Assembly (NCBI RefSeq): GCF_030125375.1
Contig: NZ_JASJUU010000001.1
Span: 1,161,354 to 1,225,353 of the forward strand
Source: Pseudoalteromonas umbrosa
GTDB lineage: Bacteria > Pseudomonadota > Gammaproteobacteria > Enterobacterales > Alteromonadaceae
Length of the DNA: 64,000 nucleotides
Direction of reading: 5' to 3'
Below, piece by piece: positions 35,977 through 45,206 of this stretch. The translations under genes and the position numbers were made by a program. Below the pieces are notes generated by a model. The model was given only the letters and a program-made list of their open reading frames with translations, was not told the origin of the DNA and ran no database searches. Numbering within the stretch: the stretch's first letter is position 1; the number at the start of each line of letters is the position of its first letter.

Positions 35977-38661
35977 CTAAACCGCTTGACCACAATCAGA
36001 TTCATCGATCACCTTATTAATCAGTTCAAATAACCTAGCAAGTGCCCTTTCTACATCTTGCCAGTTTTCTTGTTTCAATAAGGCATCGATTTGGGATACC
36101 GTTTGATATATTTCATGACAATCAAACATCGCCGAAGTACCTTTGAGCGCATGGATTGAACGTGCAAGGCCCTCATAGTCTTTATATTTTAATTGATTTT
36201 GCAGTTGAACTAACTGCTCATGCAAACCGTCAATATATTGCATTTTTAGTTGCTTAAACTCTTCATCTGGCAAATTGAGATCATCATCAACTATGATATT
36301 CAAATAATGTGAGATCTTCTTAGCAAATTGCGCTCTGTCTATTGGCTTAGCTAAATGGTCGGTAAACCCGAGTTTAATATACCTGTCAACTTCATGGCTC
36401 ATGGTGTTTGCTGTCAGGGCGATAACAGGTGCAGTGCACCCTGTTGCTTGGATAAAGTTAAATGCTTGCTCACCATCCATAACAGGCATTTGAATATCCA
36501 TCAAAATCAGGTCAAATTCATAGTCTAAAACAGCTTGAACTGCTAACTGGCCATTTTCTACCGCTGTCACATTCAGGCCCATTCTTTCTAAGATCCGAGT
36601 AATCAGGCGACAATTATCACTGTGATCTTCAGCCAGTAATACTTCACCTTTAAGCTCCTCAGAATCTAGCTCTGGATCAGTCTGTATATAAGGCTCATTT
36701 TGATGATGTATTTCTTCAAACGAGTTTACCCACTTAGTTCGTTCAGTGGTGAATAAACTCAATGACAAGGTAAATGAGGTTCCTGAGCCAACTTCACTTT
36801 CAACCACAATATCACCATCTAATTTTTGAGCTAAACTTTTGGAAATATTAAGCCCTAGCCCAGTTCCACCATACTTACGTGTTGTAGATGAGTCCGCTTG
36901 ATAAAATGCACTAAACAATTCTTTTTGTTCTTCTGTTGTCATGCCAATACCCGTGTCTTGAACACTGATGTATAGCCTGTCGTCCTTACAGCTTACTTCA
37001 ATTGAAATTTTACCAACCGAGGTAAATTTCAACGCATTTGACGTCAAATTGAGTAGTATTTGCCTTAGTCGCGTTGGGTCAATAACAACATAATCTGGCA
37101 AAGGGAATTGATAATTTAAATCAAACTCTAGCCCTTTATCTCTTATTTGTTTACCAAGCAAGGATTCAACATGCGCAATAGACTGAAATAAATTGGCTTC
37201 GATTAATTCAACCTCTAGTCTATTTGCCTCTATTTTTGACATATCCAAAATATCATTAATTAATCCGAGTACATGCCGAGAGTTTTGTAATATGACGGTA
37301 ATCGCATGATTACGCTCGTGTGGTTTAATATCCCCAAGAATAATTCCATCTGCATAACCAATAATTGATGTCATAGGTGTCCTTATCTCGTGACTCATAT
37401 TGGCTAAGAAACGGCTTTTCGCTTCACTGGCATCGCGCAACTCTGAAGCTAACTGTTCTAACTCATAAGTACGCTTTAGTACCTTCGCTTCTAAGTTTTT
37501 ATTCAGTTCAATATTCTCTTCACTCGTCAAGCGCACTTTATCCGCGACGGCAAAAGCTAAAAACATTGCATCTAATGCCACACCAATCAAACCGAGTAAA
37601 TACAAGTTAACCGCTATCGGCGGTAATAACCCCAAATTGGTGAAATTGCCAATCATGTTGGGTACTGCCATACACACATAAGCTAAGATAAAATATCGAG
37701 CAGGCTTAAACCCTTCTGATATCCTTAAAATACCAATATAAAGACCTAAACATAAAGCAACGCCAGTAGACAAAGTCGCCCATAAAAAGCCAAAACCAGG
37801 AAATAAAATACTGAAAGGCGTACCTATAGCAGCAATAACACCGACCCAAATTGAGGCCGAAGATAAATTTGGATGCTTTTCTTTTAATTTAAGTAAGCAG
37901 TTATAAAACAGTGCATTACTGATTGGAGACAACGTAAAGCCTAACCAGTGCAAATGTGCAGAGTAAAACCCAAAAAGCTGATCTGAAATATGAAAGAAGT
38001 GGCTCCATGCAAACACCATAGTTGCTGCAAATATTGCATAATAGAGGTGTGTTAAATCTTTAGAGCCAATATAAATGAGTAAATTATAGAGGCCCAATAC
38101 AATGCCCACACTAAAGCAAATAATCATGATTAAGTTATCAATCACAACTTGCTCTTTAAAGTCTTTGACAGGGACTAGTTCTAACTTAATAGGCGTATAA
38201 AAATAATCACTTTCAAACAAAGTAACGACATAATAGTCATTGTCTGGTAACAGCTCTACGGTATTACCATAATGAAACGCAAACTCATTAGGTACCATCC
38301 CACCGGAATAGTAGCGCTTAATATCATCTTTTGAGTATATCCTTGTCTCAATATTAGATAAAACTGTGTTATAAGGGTATAAAACCAACTGCTCATAGTT
38401 AGAGACATTTTTGATTTGAGTAACAAGCCAATAGCGTCCAGAGAATAACGCTCGTTCCTTTTGATTCTCTAGACGACTCGCCCAGCTCATCACATCATCA
38501 AATGACTCAGGAAAACGCGTGTCGTCTTTTGCAGCAAGTACTAAACCCTTGTCGTGTAGATTTACACCTTTTTCAATGCCATTGTACACATACTGCTGAG
38601 CACTCACTGAGTGCGACAAAACTAAAATAATCAAGCTAAGAGTCAGTCTAATCAGATACAT
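35977..38661 (-). CDS. Hybrid sensor histidine kinase (7TMR-DISM, HisKA, HATPase, receiver, HPt)
   Basis: An 894-residue phosphorelay sensor. After a signal peptide (1-21), residues 25-165 form the periplasmic 7TMR-DISM extracellular domain, a class proposed to bind carbohydrates or small ligands. About 172-375 give seven membrane helices. A coiled coil leads to HisKA with phospho-acceptor His424 (SHEIRTP). The HATPase has NLTSNALKF near 538, DTGIGM and GGTGLGL near 598. The receiver has the acid pair E678-D679, phospho-acceptor Asp722 and Lys772. A C-terminal HPt carries His837 (HALKGTSA). All phosphotransfer residues are present, but no response regulator with an output domain is encoded nearby. 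It lies 39 bases after the TonB-dependent receptor gene on the same strand. Confidence 0.93.
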   Translation of the reverse strand: MYLIRLTLSLIILVLSHSVSAQQYVYNGIEKGVNLHDKGLVLAAKDDTRFPESFDDVMSWASRLENQKERALFSGRYWLVTQIKNVSNYEQLVLYPYNTVLSNIETRIYSKDDIKRYYSGGMVPNEFAFHYGNTVELLPDNDYYVVTLFESDYFYTPIKLELVPVKDFKEQVVIDNLIMIICFSVGIVLGLYNLLIYIGSKDLTHLYYAIFAATMVFAWSHFFHISDQLFGFYSAHLHWLGFTLSPISNALFYNCLLKLKEKHPNLSSASIWVGVIAAIGTPFSILFPGFGFLWATLSTGVALCLGLYIGILRISEGFKPARYFILAYVCMAVPNMIGNFTNLGLLPPIAVNLYLLGLIGVALDAMFLAFAVADKVRLTSEENIELNKNLEAKVLKRTYELEQLASELRDASEAKSRFLANMSHEIRTPMTSIIGYADGIILGDIKPHERNHAITVILQNSRHVLGLINDILDMSKIEANRLEVELIEANLFQSIAHVESLLGKQIRDKGLEFDLNYQFPLPDYVVIDPTRLRQILLNLTSNALKFTSVGKISIEVSCKDDRLYISVQDTGIGMTTEEQKELFSAFYQADSSTTRKYGGTGLGLNISKSLAQKLDGDIVVESEVGSGTSFTLSLSLFTTERTKWVNSFEEIHHQNEPYIQTDPELDSEELKGEVLLAEDHSDNCRLITRILERMGLNVTAVENGQLAVQAVLDYEFDLILMDIQMPVMDGEQAFNFIQATGCTAPVIALTANTMSHEVDRYIKLGFTDHLAKPIDRAQFAKKISHYLNIIVDDDLNLPDEEFKQLKMQYIDGLHEQLVQLQNQLKYKDYEGLARSIHALKGTSAMFDCHEIYQTVSQIDALLKQENWQDVERALARLFELINKVIDESDCGQAV

Positions 38662-38700
38662 TATCGATCTAAAAACCCATATGAATGAGCTAACAAAGCT

Positions 38701-40938
38701 CTAAAAGTTATATGTAACATCAACACCAATTCTTTGCCCCTCACCCTTAAAGTCTTCTAGCATGCCAAGGAAAGAACTGAGATCAAACTTTAAATGACTG
38801 TACTCTTTATCAAATAAGTTTTTACCCCATAAACCGACCTGCCATTGCTGATATTGATAAGTAACATTAGCGCGCCACAATGCATAGCTAGCTTGCATTG
38901 CATATGGATTCTGGTTTTGATCAAAGTAATACTCAGACTGATAATCAACACCAATAACTGTTGCCAACTCACCACTATTCAATTCATAAGAATAAGCAAG
39001 CTCTGCAGAAATATTCCATTCAGAGGTAAAAGGGAGTCTATTATCAGTTAATCGGTTACCGAGTGGATCTATAAACTCTTCAAAATTTGCTTCAGGAATA
39101 TAGCCAATGGCTACCCGCGATTTTACAGCCTCACTGAACAGGTATTCTAACTCAAGCTCTGCACCATAAATGGTCGACTCACCAACATTTTCTAAAAGCT
39201 GCAAAGGTGGTGCATTGGGTGTTGAAGAAGCTTGGTTCATGAACACTTGCTGATTTTTATAATCGTAATAGAAAATCGCGCCAGAAAGTAAATAGGCACC
39301 CTCTTCAGAGAGCTTAAAACCTACTTCATGCGAGAGCGTTTCTTCAGGACCGTAATCCGCTAATTCAGCTTGCTCTTTAGATGACAGTAGCCCCCCATTA
39401 TAGCCACCACTTTTGGTGCCATTTGCTAGTGAATAATAAATTAGCAAATTATCATGCGGTGTATAATTCCACGCAACTTTCCCAGAAAAACCATCATCTT
39501 TAACCTCTCCATTAACCGTATAGAAAGGAATAAGTGAGCCCGCAAGCTCCCCTGGCGTTGTGATAAAGTTTAATCGTGAAATAGAGTCATATTCAACCGA
39601 CTCGTCTGAATAGCGTGCGCCAATGGTTAGCATATGATGCTCGTTTAACTGCCACTCATATTGAGAAAACAAAGCAATCGACTTTGTCACAATCTCATTG
39701 TCGTAAAAAAAGGTTGTTGTTAACTCCGGCGCAAAAATACCTCTAAAGTCCCTTAAAATATCATTGTGATTATTTTGATAGATGCGCTCTTGATATTGAA
39801 ATAGACCAATTGTCCAATAGTCTTCACCTAATTGACTATGGTATCTAAGCTCATTCGTTACAAGCTCGCTTTTCAAGCCCAGCTCGCCTTCACATAAACG
39901 TTTAGGGCTGCCATCACAATTAAATGTATGGTCTCGATCAAGTCGATTAAAACCATTTGAATAAGTTATAAATGCATCTTCTTGTAGTTGCCACTGTAGT
40001 TCAGCTGTCCAACCTTTATAGATGCTTAAATGAGGGGAGTCATTGTTTACACTTACAGCCCAAAAATCATCGCTGCCATCATTAAAGCCAAAACTATCTA
40101 CACACCCAGCACTTCCAGCCTCACTAGGTGAACATTTTACAGGAGCTGCTGGGTTTGGATCTTTGAATATACCAATATTACCGACCGGCTGTACTATGCC
40201 ATCCCAATGACCGTAGTACCCTTTTACAAAGGCGCTCCAATTGTCCCACTCTCCCAAGTAACTTAACCGCAAATCACTTTGTTTTAGGCCTGCCTCTGGC
40301 GATGTTTCAAGCAGGTTATAACTTGTATACTCATAGTCTGCATGATTAAAAGCAAAACGAATGGCACTTTCATCATTAATTGTTGCGTTATAAGCGCCTT
40401 GCGCTCTTCGCCAATCATCAGTTCCTGCTCCTAAGCTAACATAACCATAGTTACCCGCATCAGGACGTTTTGTTCTTACGAGCAATGCACCACCGGTACT
40501 GTTCCTACCAAATAAAGTTCCTTGCGGGCCTTTTAAAACCTCAACTTGCTCAATATCAAACAAATTAGCTATTTGATTATTTGCCGAGCCGACAGATACA
40601 CCATCGACATACATGGCAATTGGAGAGGTATTTGCCGTGTTGTAATCTAGTAAGCCAATACCACGAATATTAATTGCTGGCGGCGTGCCTTCAGCTGCAT
40701 TTTGGCTAATTTTTAAATTTGCGACAAAATGACCCAGCTCTGTCGCATCTTTAATGCCCTGTCGGGCAATACGATCGGCGCTAATTGTTGAAATCGATAC
40801 GCTCACATCTTCGATATTTTGCTTTCGTTTTTGTGCATGGACCTCAATAATCTCGATTGAATCATTTGCTGCATAAGATAGAAATGAACTTAGAAGCACA
40901 GGCATTATGGATATAGAAATGGCAGAGAGTTTAAACAT
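38701..40938 (-). CDS. TonB-dependent outer-membrane receptor
   Basis: A 745-residue outer-membrane receptor that would import a ligand using TonB-ExbBD energy. It has a signal peptide (MFKLSAISISIMPVLLSSFLSYA), a TonB box region IEIIEVHAQKRKQNIEDV, and a plug domain with NIRGIG and QGTLFGRNSTGGALLVRTKRP. A 22-strand barrel follows and ends in GVDVTYNF with the terminal phenylalanine required for barrel assembly. The 'AQKRKQNIEDVSVSIS' type plug is characteristic of the large Alteromonadales and sphingomonad receptor group, often for plant, aromatic or carbohydrate compounds, or siderophores. The ligand is unknown. It probably shares a transcript with the hybrid kinase gene downstream. Confidence 0.95.
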   Translation of the reverse strand: MFKLSAISISIMPVLLSSFLSYAANDSIEIIEVHAQKRKQNIEDVSVSISTISADRIARQGIKDATELGHFVANLKISQNAAEGTPPAINIRGIGLLDYNTANTSPIAMYVDGVSVGSANNQIANLFDIEQVEVLKGPQGTLFGRNSTGGALLVRTKRPDAGNYGYVSLGAGTDDWRRAQGAYNATINDESAIRFAFNHADYEYTSYNLLETSPEAGLKQSDLRLSYLGEWDNWSAFVKGYYGHWDGIVQPVGNIGIFKDPNPAAPVKCSPSEAGSAGCVDSFGFNDGSDDFWAVSVNNDSPHLSIYKGWTAELQWQLQEDAFITYSNGFNRLDRDHTFNCDGSPKRLCEGELGLKSELVTNELRYHSQLGEDYWTIGLFQYQERIYQNNHNDILRDFRGIFAPELTTTFFYDNEIVTKSIALFSQYEWQLNEHHMLTIGARYSDESVEYDSISRLNFITTPGELAGSLIPFYTVNGEVKDDGFSGKVAWNYTPHDNLLIYYSLANGTKSGGYNGGLLSSKEQAELADYGPEETLSHEVGFKLSEEGAYLLSGAIFYYDYKNQQVFMNQASSTPNAPPLQLLENVGESTIYGAELELEYLFSEAVKSRVAIGYIPEANFEEFIDPLGNRLTDNRLPFTSEWNISAELAYSYELNSGELATVIGVDYQSEYYFDQNQNPYAMQASYALWRANVTYQYQQWQVGLWGKNLFDKEYSHLKFDLSSFLGMLEDFKGEGQRIGVDVTYNF

Positions 40939-40994
40939 GTCCGTTCTCGTTAGTTATTGCAGTATTCACTTTGCACTACTGAGTATAGTCCAAA

Positions 40995-41029
40995 AGAAAA
41001 GACCTCCAATAAAATTGCAGGTCTTTTCT
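40995..41029 (-). terminator. Terminator after the FAD-oxidoreductase gene
   Basis: AGAAAAGACCT and AGGTCTTTTCT form an 11-base perfect stem with a 13-base loop, continuing into TTTTCTTTT on the minus strand. It separates the three-gene cassette from the TonB receptor gene. Confidence 0.8.
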
Positions 41030-41051
41030 GTAACTTACCTAATATTATCTA

Positions 41052-43298
41052 TCAAGTACCATCTGGCTCAAAGCCATTTTCACCACTTATTTCCTCAGGT
41101 AAACCGCAAATAGCACGTGATGTTTGCATACCGGCCATCACAGCAGCCTCTACACATCCTGCATTAACACCCGTTTTGATCCAATCACCTGTTATAAATA
41201 AGTTTTTGAACACTGTGCCATCAGTCGCTAAGCGAAAATCACTGCTACCTGTCACTGACAGAACATATCGCTCACTTGGGTCAACATTGACGCGCCAATA
41301 TTGTGAGTCAAACCTTTGCTCCGTGGGCGCAGCACTTGGGTCGTAAATGACATCCCAAATAAACTGACCTACGTCATTATATGCGGATGGCCACAACGGC
41401 TGCATTTCATGGTTCAATTTATTGAGTGAATTAACCTTAACTTTGGCTGTTTGTTCTGCAGGAAACGTATGCTCTGATGCTGGCGGGTAATAGTCGCAAG
41501 TAAAAGCACTACAAAAATAAGCGATATTACATGGCCCAGATGAAGGCCAATCCTCTACGCCAAGTAAATTAGACATTGCCGCCCATGTATCAAATGGCTG
41601 AGAAAACGCACTTAATATAGGCCGCTCTTCACTGGTCGGTGTATAGTTAAAACCCAACTGCTCATCCGTTTTATTTAACCAAACCTGAAACGCTTGCGTT
41701 GCTACTGTCTTTACCTTACTGCTTTGCTGCTCAAAGCCATAATCTAACGCGAGTAGCTCTGGACAAAGGTGCTCTAACGACCCAACCGAAATACCAAAAA
41801 CGACTTTATCAAAATCACGCATTCTTGTGAGCGTCTTACGAGTCAAAGGTCGCTGATAATGCTGCTCGTATATAGCGGGCCAGTCAGTCCAGAATGATTC
41901 TAAGTTCACCTTGTGTTGTCGGATAAGATCGGCCTGCTCATCAACTATTTGATCCAAGTTTGGCTGTGAAGGCCAGCAAGGCAACCCTTTCACATCTACA
42001 AATGGCTGGTATTGACCATTTTTAAGCTCGACTTGCTCAATAATAGAAATCTCATCTACCACATAGTTGCCATTTTCATCTTGTCCGGGTTTAAGCCCTT
42101 CAACTTGATTGAAGAACTCAAATTTAACACCTCTTTGGCTAAGTAACTCATAGATTGGTGAAAAGATGATATCACCCATCCCCGCCTGCATTTTCCACAT
42201 CACACCGCCCTTGTAACAAAGCATAATGCGCAACATAGCCAAAGAAGCAACGCCGGCCTCTACGTCACCATTTTTAAAGTCCCCATCAACAAAACCGAAA
42301 ACAAGATCATAGAATCCACGAACGGGCGCAGACTCAACAGCGTATTCTTTATCTGCACCGTTTCTAGCAAGCCAATACTTAAAGTCATACTTATTCAGCA
42401 CACCAAACCCATTGGCGTGCACTCTGTCCCTAATCATGCCAACTGTCATCGCAATGGCTAAATCAGCACAAATATAAGCGCGTCTCACGGCAGGGTTATC
42501 ATCAATCAGTTCTAACGCCTCTGAGCGCAGCCAACGCTTAAGCTTTCTGACAATATACCAAGTGACAAGTCTATCTTTTGAATTTGTTAGATTTTTATCC
42601 TTTGCTCGCAAACTCATTAAATCATGTAGCTGAGATATTAGCAGCTTGGGTGTCGACAAGATGTCTTGAGCTTCATCGATAGCACTATCAAAAAAAGACT
42701 TAACAGAGTCTTCAATGCTATCAAAAGCGCCCGAGATCTCTCCGGCTAAATGTTGTAATAGACTTCTATCACGTTGTTTACGAGTTTGCAGCTGCGTTTT
42801 GCGATTAGATGCTTCAATCGCCTCTTCCAACTCATCAATCCACTTGTGTAGCCATGCAACAACCAGCTCTATCAGCTGCCAGAAGTGAAGGTCTAATGTA
42901 CCATCAGCGGGGTTTCCATCAATCAAAGGAAAGTCAACGGGCCAAGTTTCCCACTGATTGTCGATATATTCTTGTAAAACAACGAAACTATGGGGCTTTA
43001 ACGCTTGCTGCCAAGTATGAATTGGCACGGTGGCTGGTCTGTTTAATTTATCATAGACAGTCTCAATCGCGCGAAATGAATTAACATATGCGCCAAACCA
43101 TACATGCAAACCATGTTCTTCAATTCTTTCGCCAAAATGAGCGTTTCTGCCACTTGCTCCCTTCCCACCTAATCTCCAACCTAACTGATAAACAGTAATA
43201 TCATATAGATCTTGCCAATTTTCTTTTTCAGTTAAGTAAACAGCAGCAGTCATCGCAGACACGCCACCACCTAATATAGCGATACGTTCTTTAGTCAT
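41052..43298 (-). CDS. FAD-dependent oxidoreductase of the amine-oxidase/phytoene-desaturase-like superfamily
   Basis: A 748-residue flavoenzyme. The N-terminus has the dinucleotide-binding fold IAILGGGVSAMTAAVYLTE, followed by the superfamily's second motif GWRLGGKGASGRN and EHGLHVWFGAY. The C-terminus has NLFITGDWIKTGVNAGCVEAAVMAGMQTSRAI, which contacts the flavin in carotenoid desaturases, isomerases and amine oxidases. An insertion of about 130 charged, helical residues (roughly 150-280) makes it longer than typical phytoene desaturases. No signal peptide is present. The substrate is unknown; related proteins handle polyenes, terpenoids or amines. It is the last gene of a three-gene operon, 18 bases after the ADC-like gene. 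Confidence 0.85.
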   Translation of the reverse strand: MTKERIAILGGGVSAMTAAVYLTEKENWQDLYDITVYQLGWRLGGKGASGRNAHFGERIEEHGLHVWFGAYVNSFRAIETVYDKLNRPATVPIHTWQQALKPHSFVVLQEYIDNQWETWPVDFPLIDGNPADGTLDLHFWQLIELVVAWLHKWIDELEEAIEASNRKTQLQTRKQRDRSLLQHLAGEISGAFDSIEDSVKSFFDSAIDEAQDILSTPKLLISQLHDLMSLRAKDKNLTNSKDRLVTWYIVRKLKRWLRSEALELIDDNPAVRRAYICADLAIAMTVGMIRDRVHANGFGVLNKYDFKYWLARNGADKEYAVESAPVRGFYDLVFGFVDGDFKNGDVEAGVASLAMLRIMLCYKGGVMWKMQAGMGDIIFSPIYELLSQRGVKFEFFNQVEGLKPGQDENGNYVVDEISIIEQVELKNGQYQPFVDVKGLPCWPSQPNLDQIVDEQADLIRQHKVNLESFWTDWPAIYEQHYQRPLTRKTLTRMRDFDKVVFGISVGSLEHLCPELLALDYGFEQQSSKVKTVATQAFQVWLNKTDEQLGFNYTPTSEERPILSAFSQPFDTWAAMSNLLGVEDWPSSGPCNIAYFCSAFTCDYYPPASEHTFPAEQTAKVKVNSLNKLNHEMQPLWPSAYNDVGQFIWDVIYDPSAAPTEQRFDSQYWRVNVDPSERYVLSVTGSSDFRLATDGTVFKNLFITGDWIKTGVNAGCVEAAVMAGMQTSRAICGLPEEISGENGFEPDGT

Positions 43299-43316
43299 GT
43301 TATGTCCTTACTCACT

Positions 43317-44276
43317 TCATAGATCGGCTGTTACGATTTCATGGGCACCGTCTTGATCAAAATCCATACACAAAAAGTAAGGCAGCCTTGCGAACTGTTC
43401 ACCCACCTTGATCCCAAACATCTCTTCTAAAGGAAATGCATCAACTTGGTTAAAAGTGACTTTATATTCATCTTTGAGAAAGCCGAGTTTATGTACCTTT
43501 TTCACAGTTGAGGGAGAGTGAACAACCGCACTATAAACACTATTTTCTGCAAAGCCGTCAGGGAACTGTTTAAATAAAATTTGGGCAAGTTGCGGGTTGG
43601 TAAAGCCACTAAATAGCTGTTTAAAAAAGTCTATACTAACGCCTAAATCATGCACACTGCCATGGATAAGCTCGGCAACTTCTTTGCCAATCTCTATCGC
43701 TTCTTCGAACCAAGTGTCATCATCCGCCACCCGGTCAATAGACAAAAGCTCATACCAAGCCATTTTTTTGTCTGCTTCAAAAGGTTGAAAAGTCTCAAGA
43801 CTAAGAGAAAAATGGTCCGCGCGATGCTGGTTATCCGGCATTTGGTACTTACACAAGTATTTGTTATAACCCCAAGTCTCACGGCCATTAACTAACGCAT
43901 TGATATTGTTTACCGTAATAAATGCTGGATACCAATATAAATGCGTCATCTTATTCTCTTGCTTGCTTATCTGTGCAATCGGCAACCAAACTATTATGTC
44001 CGTCTCTTGCATATAGCCATAATTACTAAATGGCGGTACTTTAGACGCAATATTTTCTATATCTGTGAACGTTAAAAGGCAATATGATGATAGTGCCCTA
44101 AATGCAATTGTTTCACTGGGTACGCTGTTAAGTGTTGAATCGACATAGCTTTGAATGGTTTCCAACTCCCCTTTAACAAAAAAGCCATACATCATTGCAT
44201 TTAGCATTCTGCATGGCGGCTTTGCGATTGGGTTTCCAGGGAAGTGTCTGTAAGGAATACGAGGCTGATCTGACAT
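43317..44276 (-). CDS. Acetoacetate-decarboxylase-like (ADC superfamily) protein
   Basis: A 319-residue cytoplasmic protein of the acetoacetate decarboxylase superfamily. The N-terminal half carries the recognisable core YWYPAFITVNNINALVNGRETWGYNKYLC, in which Lys139 lines up with the Schiff-base lysine (Lys115) of the clostridial enzyme. The neighbouring lysine that lowers its pKa is replaced by Tyr140, and the usual proline before the lysine is Asn138. The active site therefore seems altered, and reactions other than decarboxylation (for example aldol or dehydration chemistry, known in relatives) are possible. It is flanked by the FAD oxidoreductase and a hydrolase in a tight operon. Confidence 0.8.
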   Translation of the reverse strand: MSDQPRIPYRHFPGNPIAKPPCRMLNAMMYGFFVKGELETIQSYVDSTLNSVPSETIAFRALSSYCLLTFTDIENIASKVPPFSNYGYMQETDIIVWLPIAQISKQENKMTHLYWYPAFITVNNINALVNGRETWGYNKYLCKYQMPDNQHRADHFSLSLETFQPFEADKKMAWYELLSIDRVADDDTWFEEAIEIGKEVAELIHGSVHDLGVSIDFFKQLFSGFTNPQLAQILFKQFPDGFAENSVYSAVVHSPSTVKKVHKLGFLKDEYKVTFNQVDAFPLEEMFGIKVGEQFARLPYFLCMDFDQDGAHEIVTADL

Positions 44277-44299
44277 ACATAACTCCTTTTCATTATGAT

Positions 44300-44911
44300 T
44301 TACATAGTCAATTCTAGTCCACTTTTTATCCTTCGGTTGGCTAATTTTAACTTAATTGCTTCGTCAATATTGTATTGACACAAAGCAGTAAAATGATGCA
44401 ATGCTGCGGCATCAAAATTGCGTGAAAGCGAGTTCATAAATCCATGCTGATAGCGGGTTCTGTAGCAATTTATCCCCGGCATGCCAGACAAATGATGAAT
44501 AACAGGTTTAATATCAAAGTGATTTTCTTGATAAGGAAAATATACATCGACATCACATTTTGGGTGCAGCTGCAAATAGTTCCTTATCTGACCCGGATAA
44601 AACGCAATCAGCTTTGTGGTGCTTTTGATCGGCATGGCAGCTAGCGCTCTCCAACATGCAACTCCACCGGCCGAAAAGCCGATGACCAAATCAGGCTGTT
44701 TATCAGAAATCGCTTCAACTACTTTTTGAAAATATTTATCGTGGCCGACTGAATCCATGAACTGCTTATATGCTGTCTCTTCATCTCTATTCAAATGACC
44801 TTGTCTAAATGGGTAAGGAGAGCAAATTGAGGTGCTGCCATCTAGCTCATTAACGAAGTTTTCTAAGCATTTTGTTTGCCCAAAAATATCACTGACGATA
44901 AGCGTATTCAT
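44300..44911 (-). CDS. Alpha/beta hydrolase, dienelactone-hydrolase-like
   Basis: A 203-residue alpha/beta hydrolase. The nucleophile elbow GFSAGG places Ser80 as nucleophile, and YQHGF near residue 156 supplies the catalytic histidine in the HGF context of dienelactone hydrolases. The acid is probably in the HFDIKP segment near 133. Dienelactone hydrolases proper use cysteine in this elbow, so the serine points to an esterase or lactonase-like variant. It is the first gene of the cassette (spacing of 23 bases to the ADC-like gene) and is preceded by about 295 bases of AT-rich non-coding DNA shared with the divergent periplasmic protein gene. Confidence 0.78.
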   Translation of the reverse strand: MNTLIVSDIFGQTKCLENFVNELDGSTSICSPYPFRQGHLNRDEETAYKQFMDSVGHDKYFQKVVEAISDKQPDLVIGFSAGGVACWRALAAMPIKSTTKLIAFYPGQIRNYLQLHPKCDVDVYFPYQENHFDIKPVIHHLSGMPGINCYRTRYQHGFMNSLSRNFDAAALHHFTALCQYNIDEAIKLKLANRRIKSGLELTM

Positions 44912-45206
44912 AGTTTTCTCTTGTTATTGAAATTAACTTAACTCGCCAACCTTGCATACTAACCTAAGTACGACTTTAAAACACTTTTAATCACAAATAA
45001 AAGACCAATCCTTGTTCAAAACCCATTGGCCACCACTTTAAATTGCTTTAAGGCTGGTGTTCGTATTTTAATGTAGCAAAAAGACACAAGTTGTAAAATA
45101 AATCACAAATAATAAACAAAGATTTTAACTTAATTACTTTTATACCTGTTGGCAATTGAATGATCTTTGCTAAGCTTTAATAGTGACAATTATACGAGGG
45201 CGAAAT

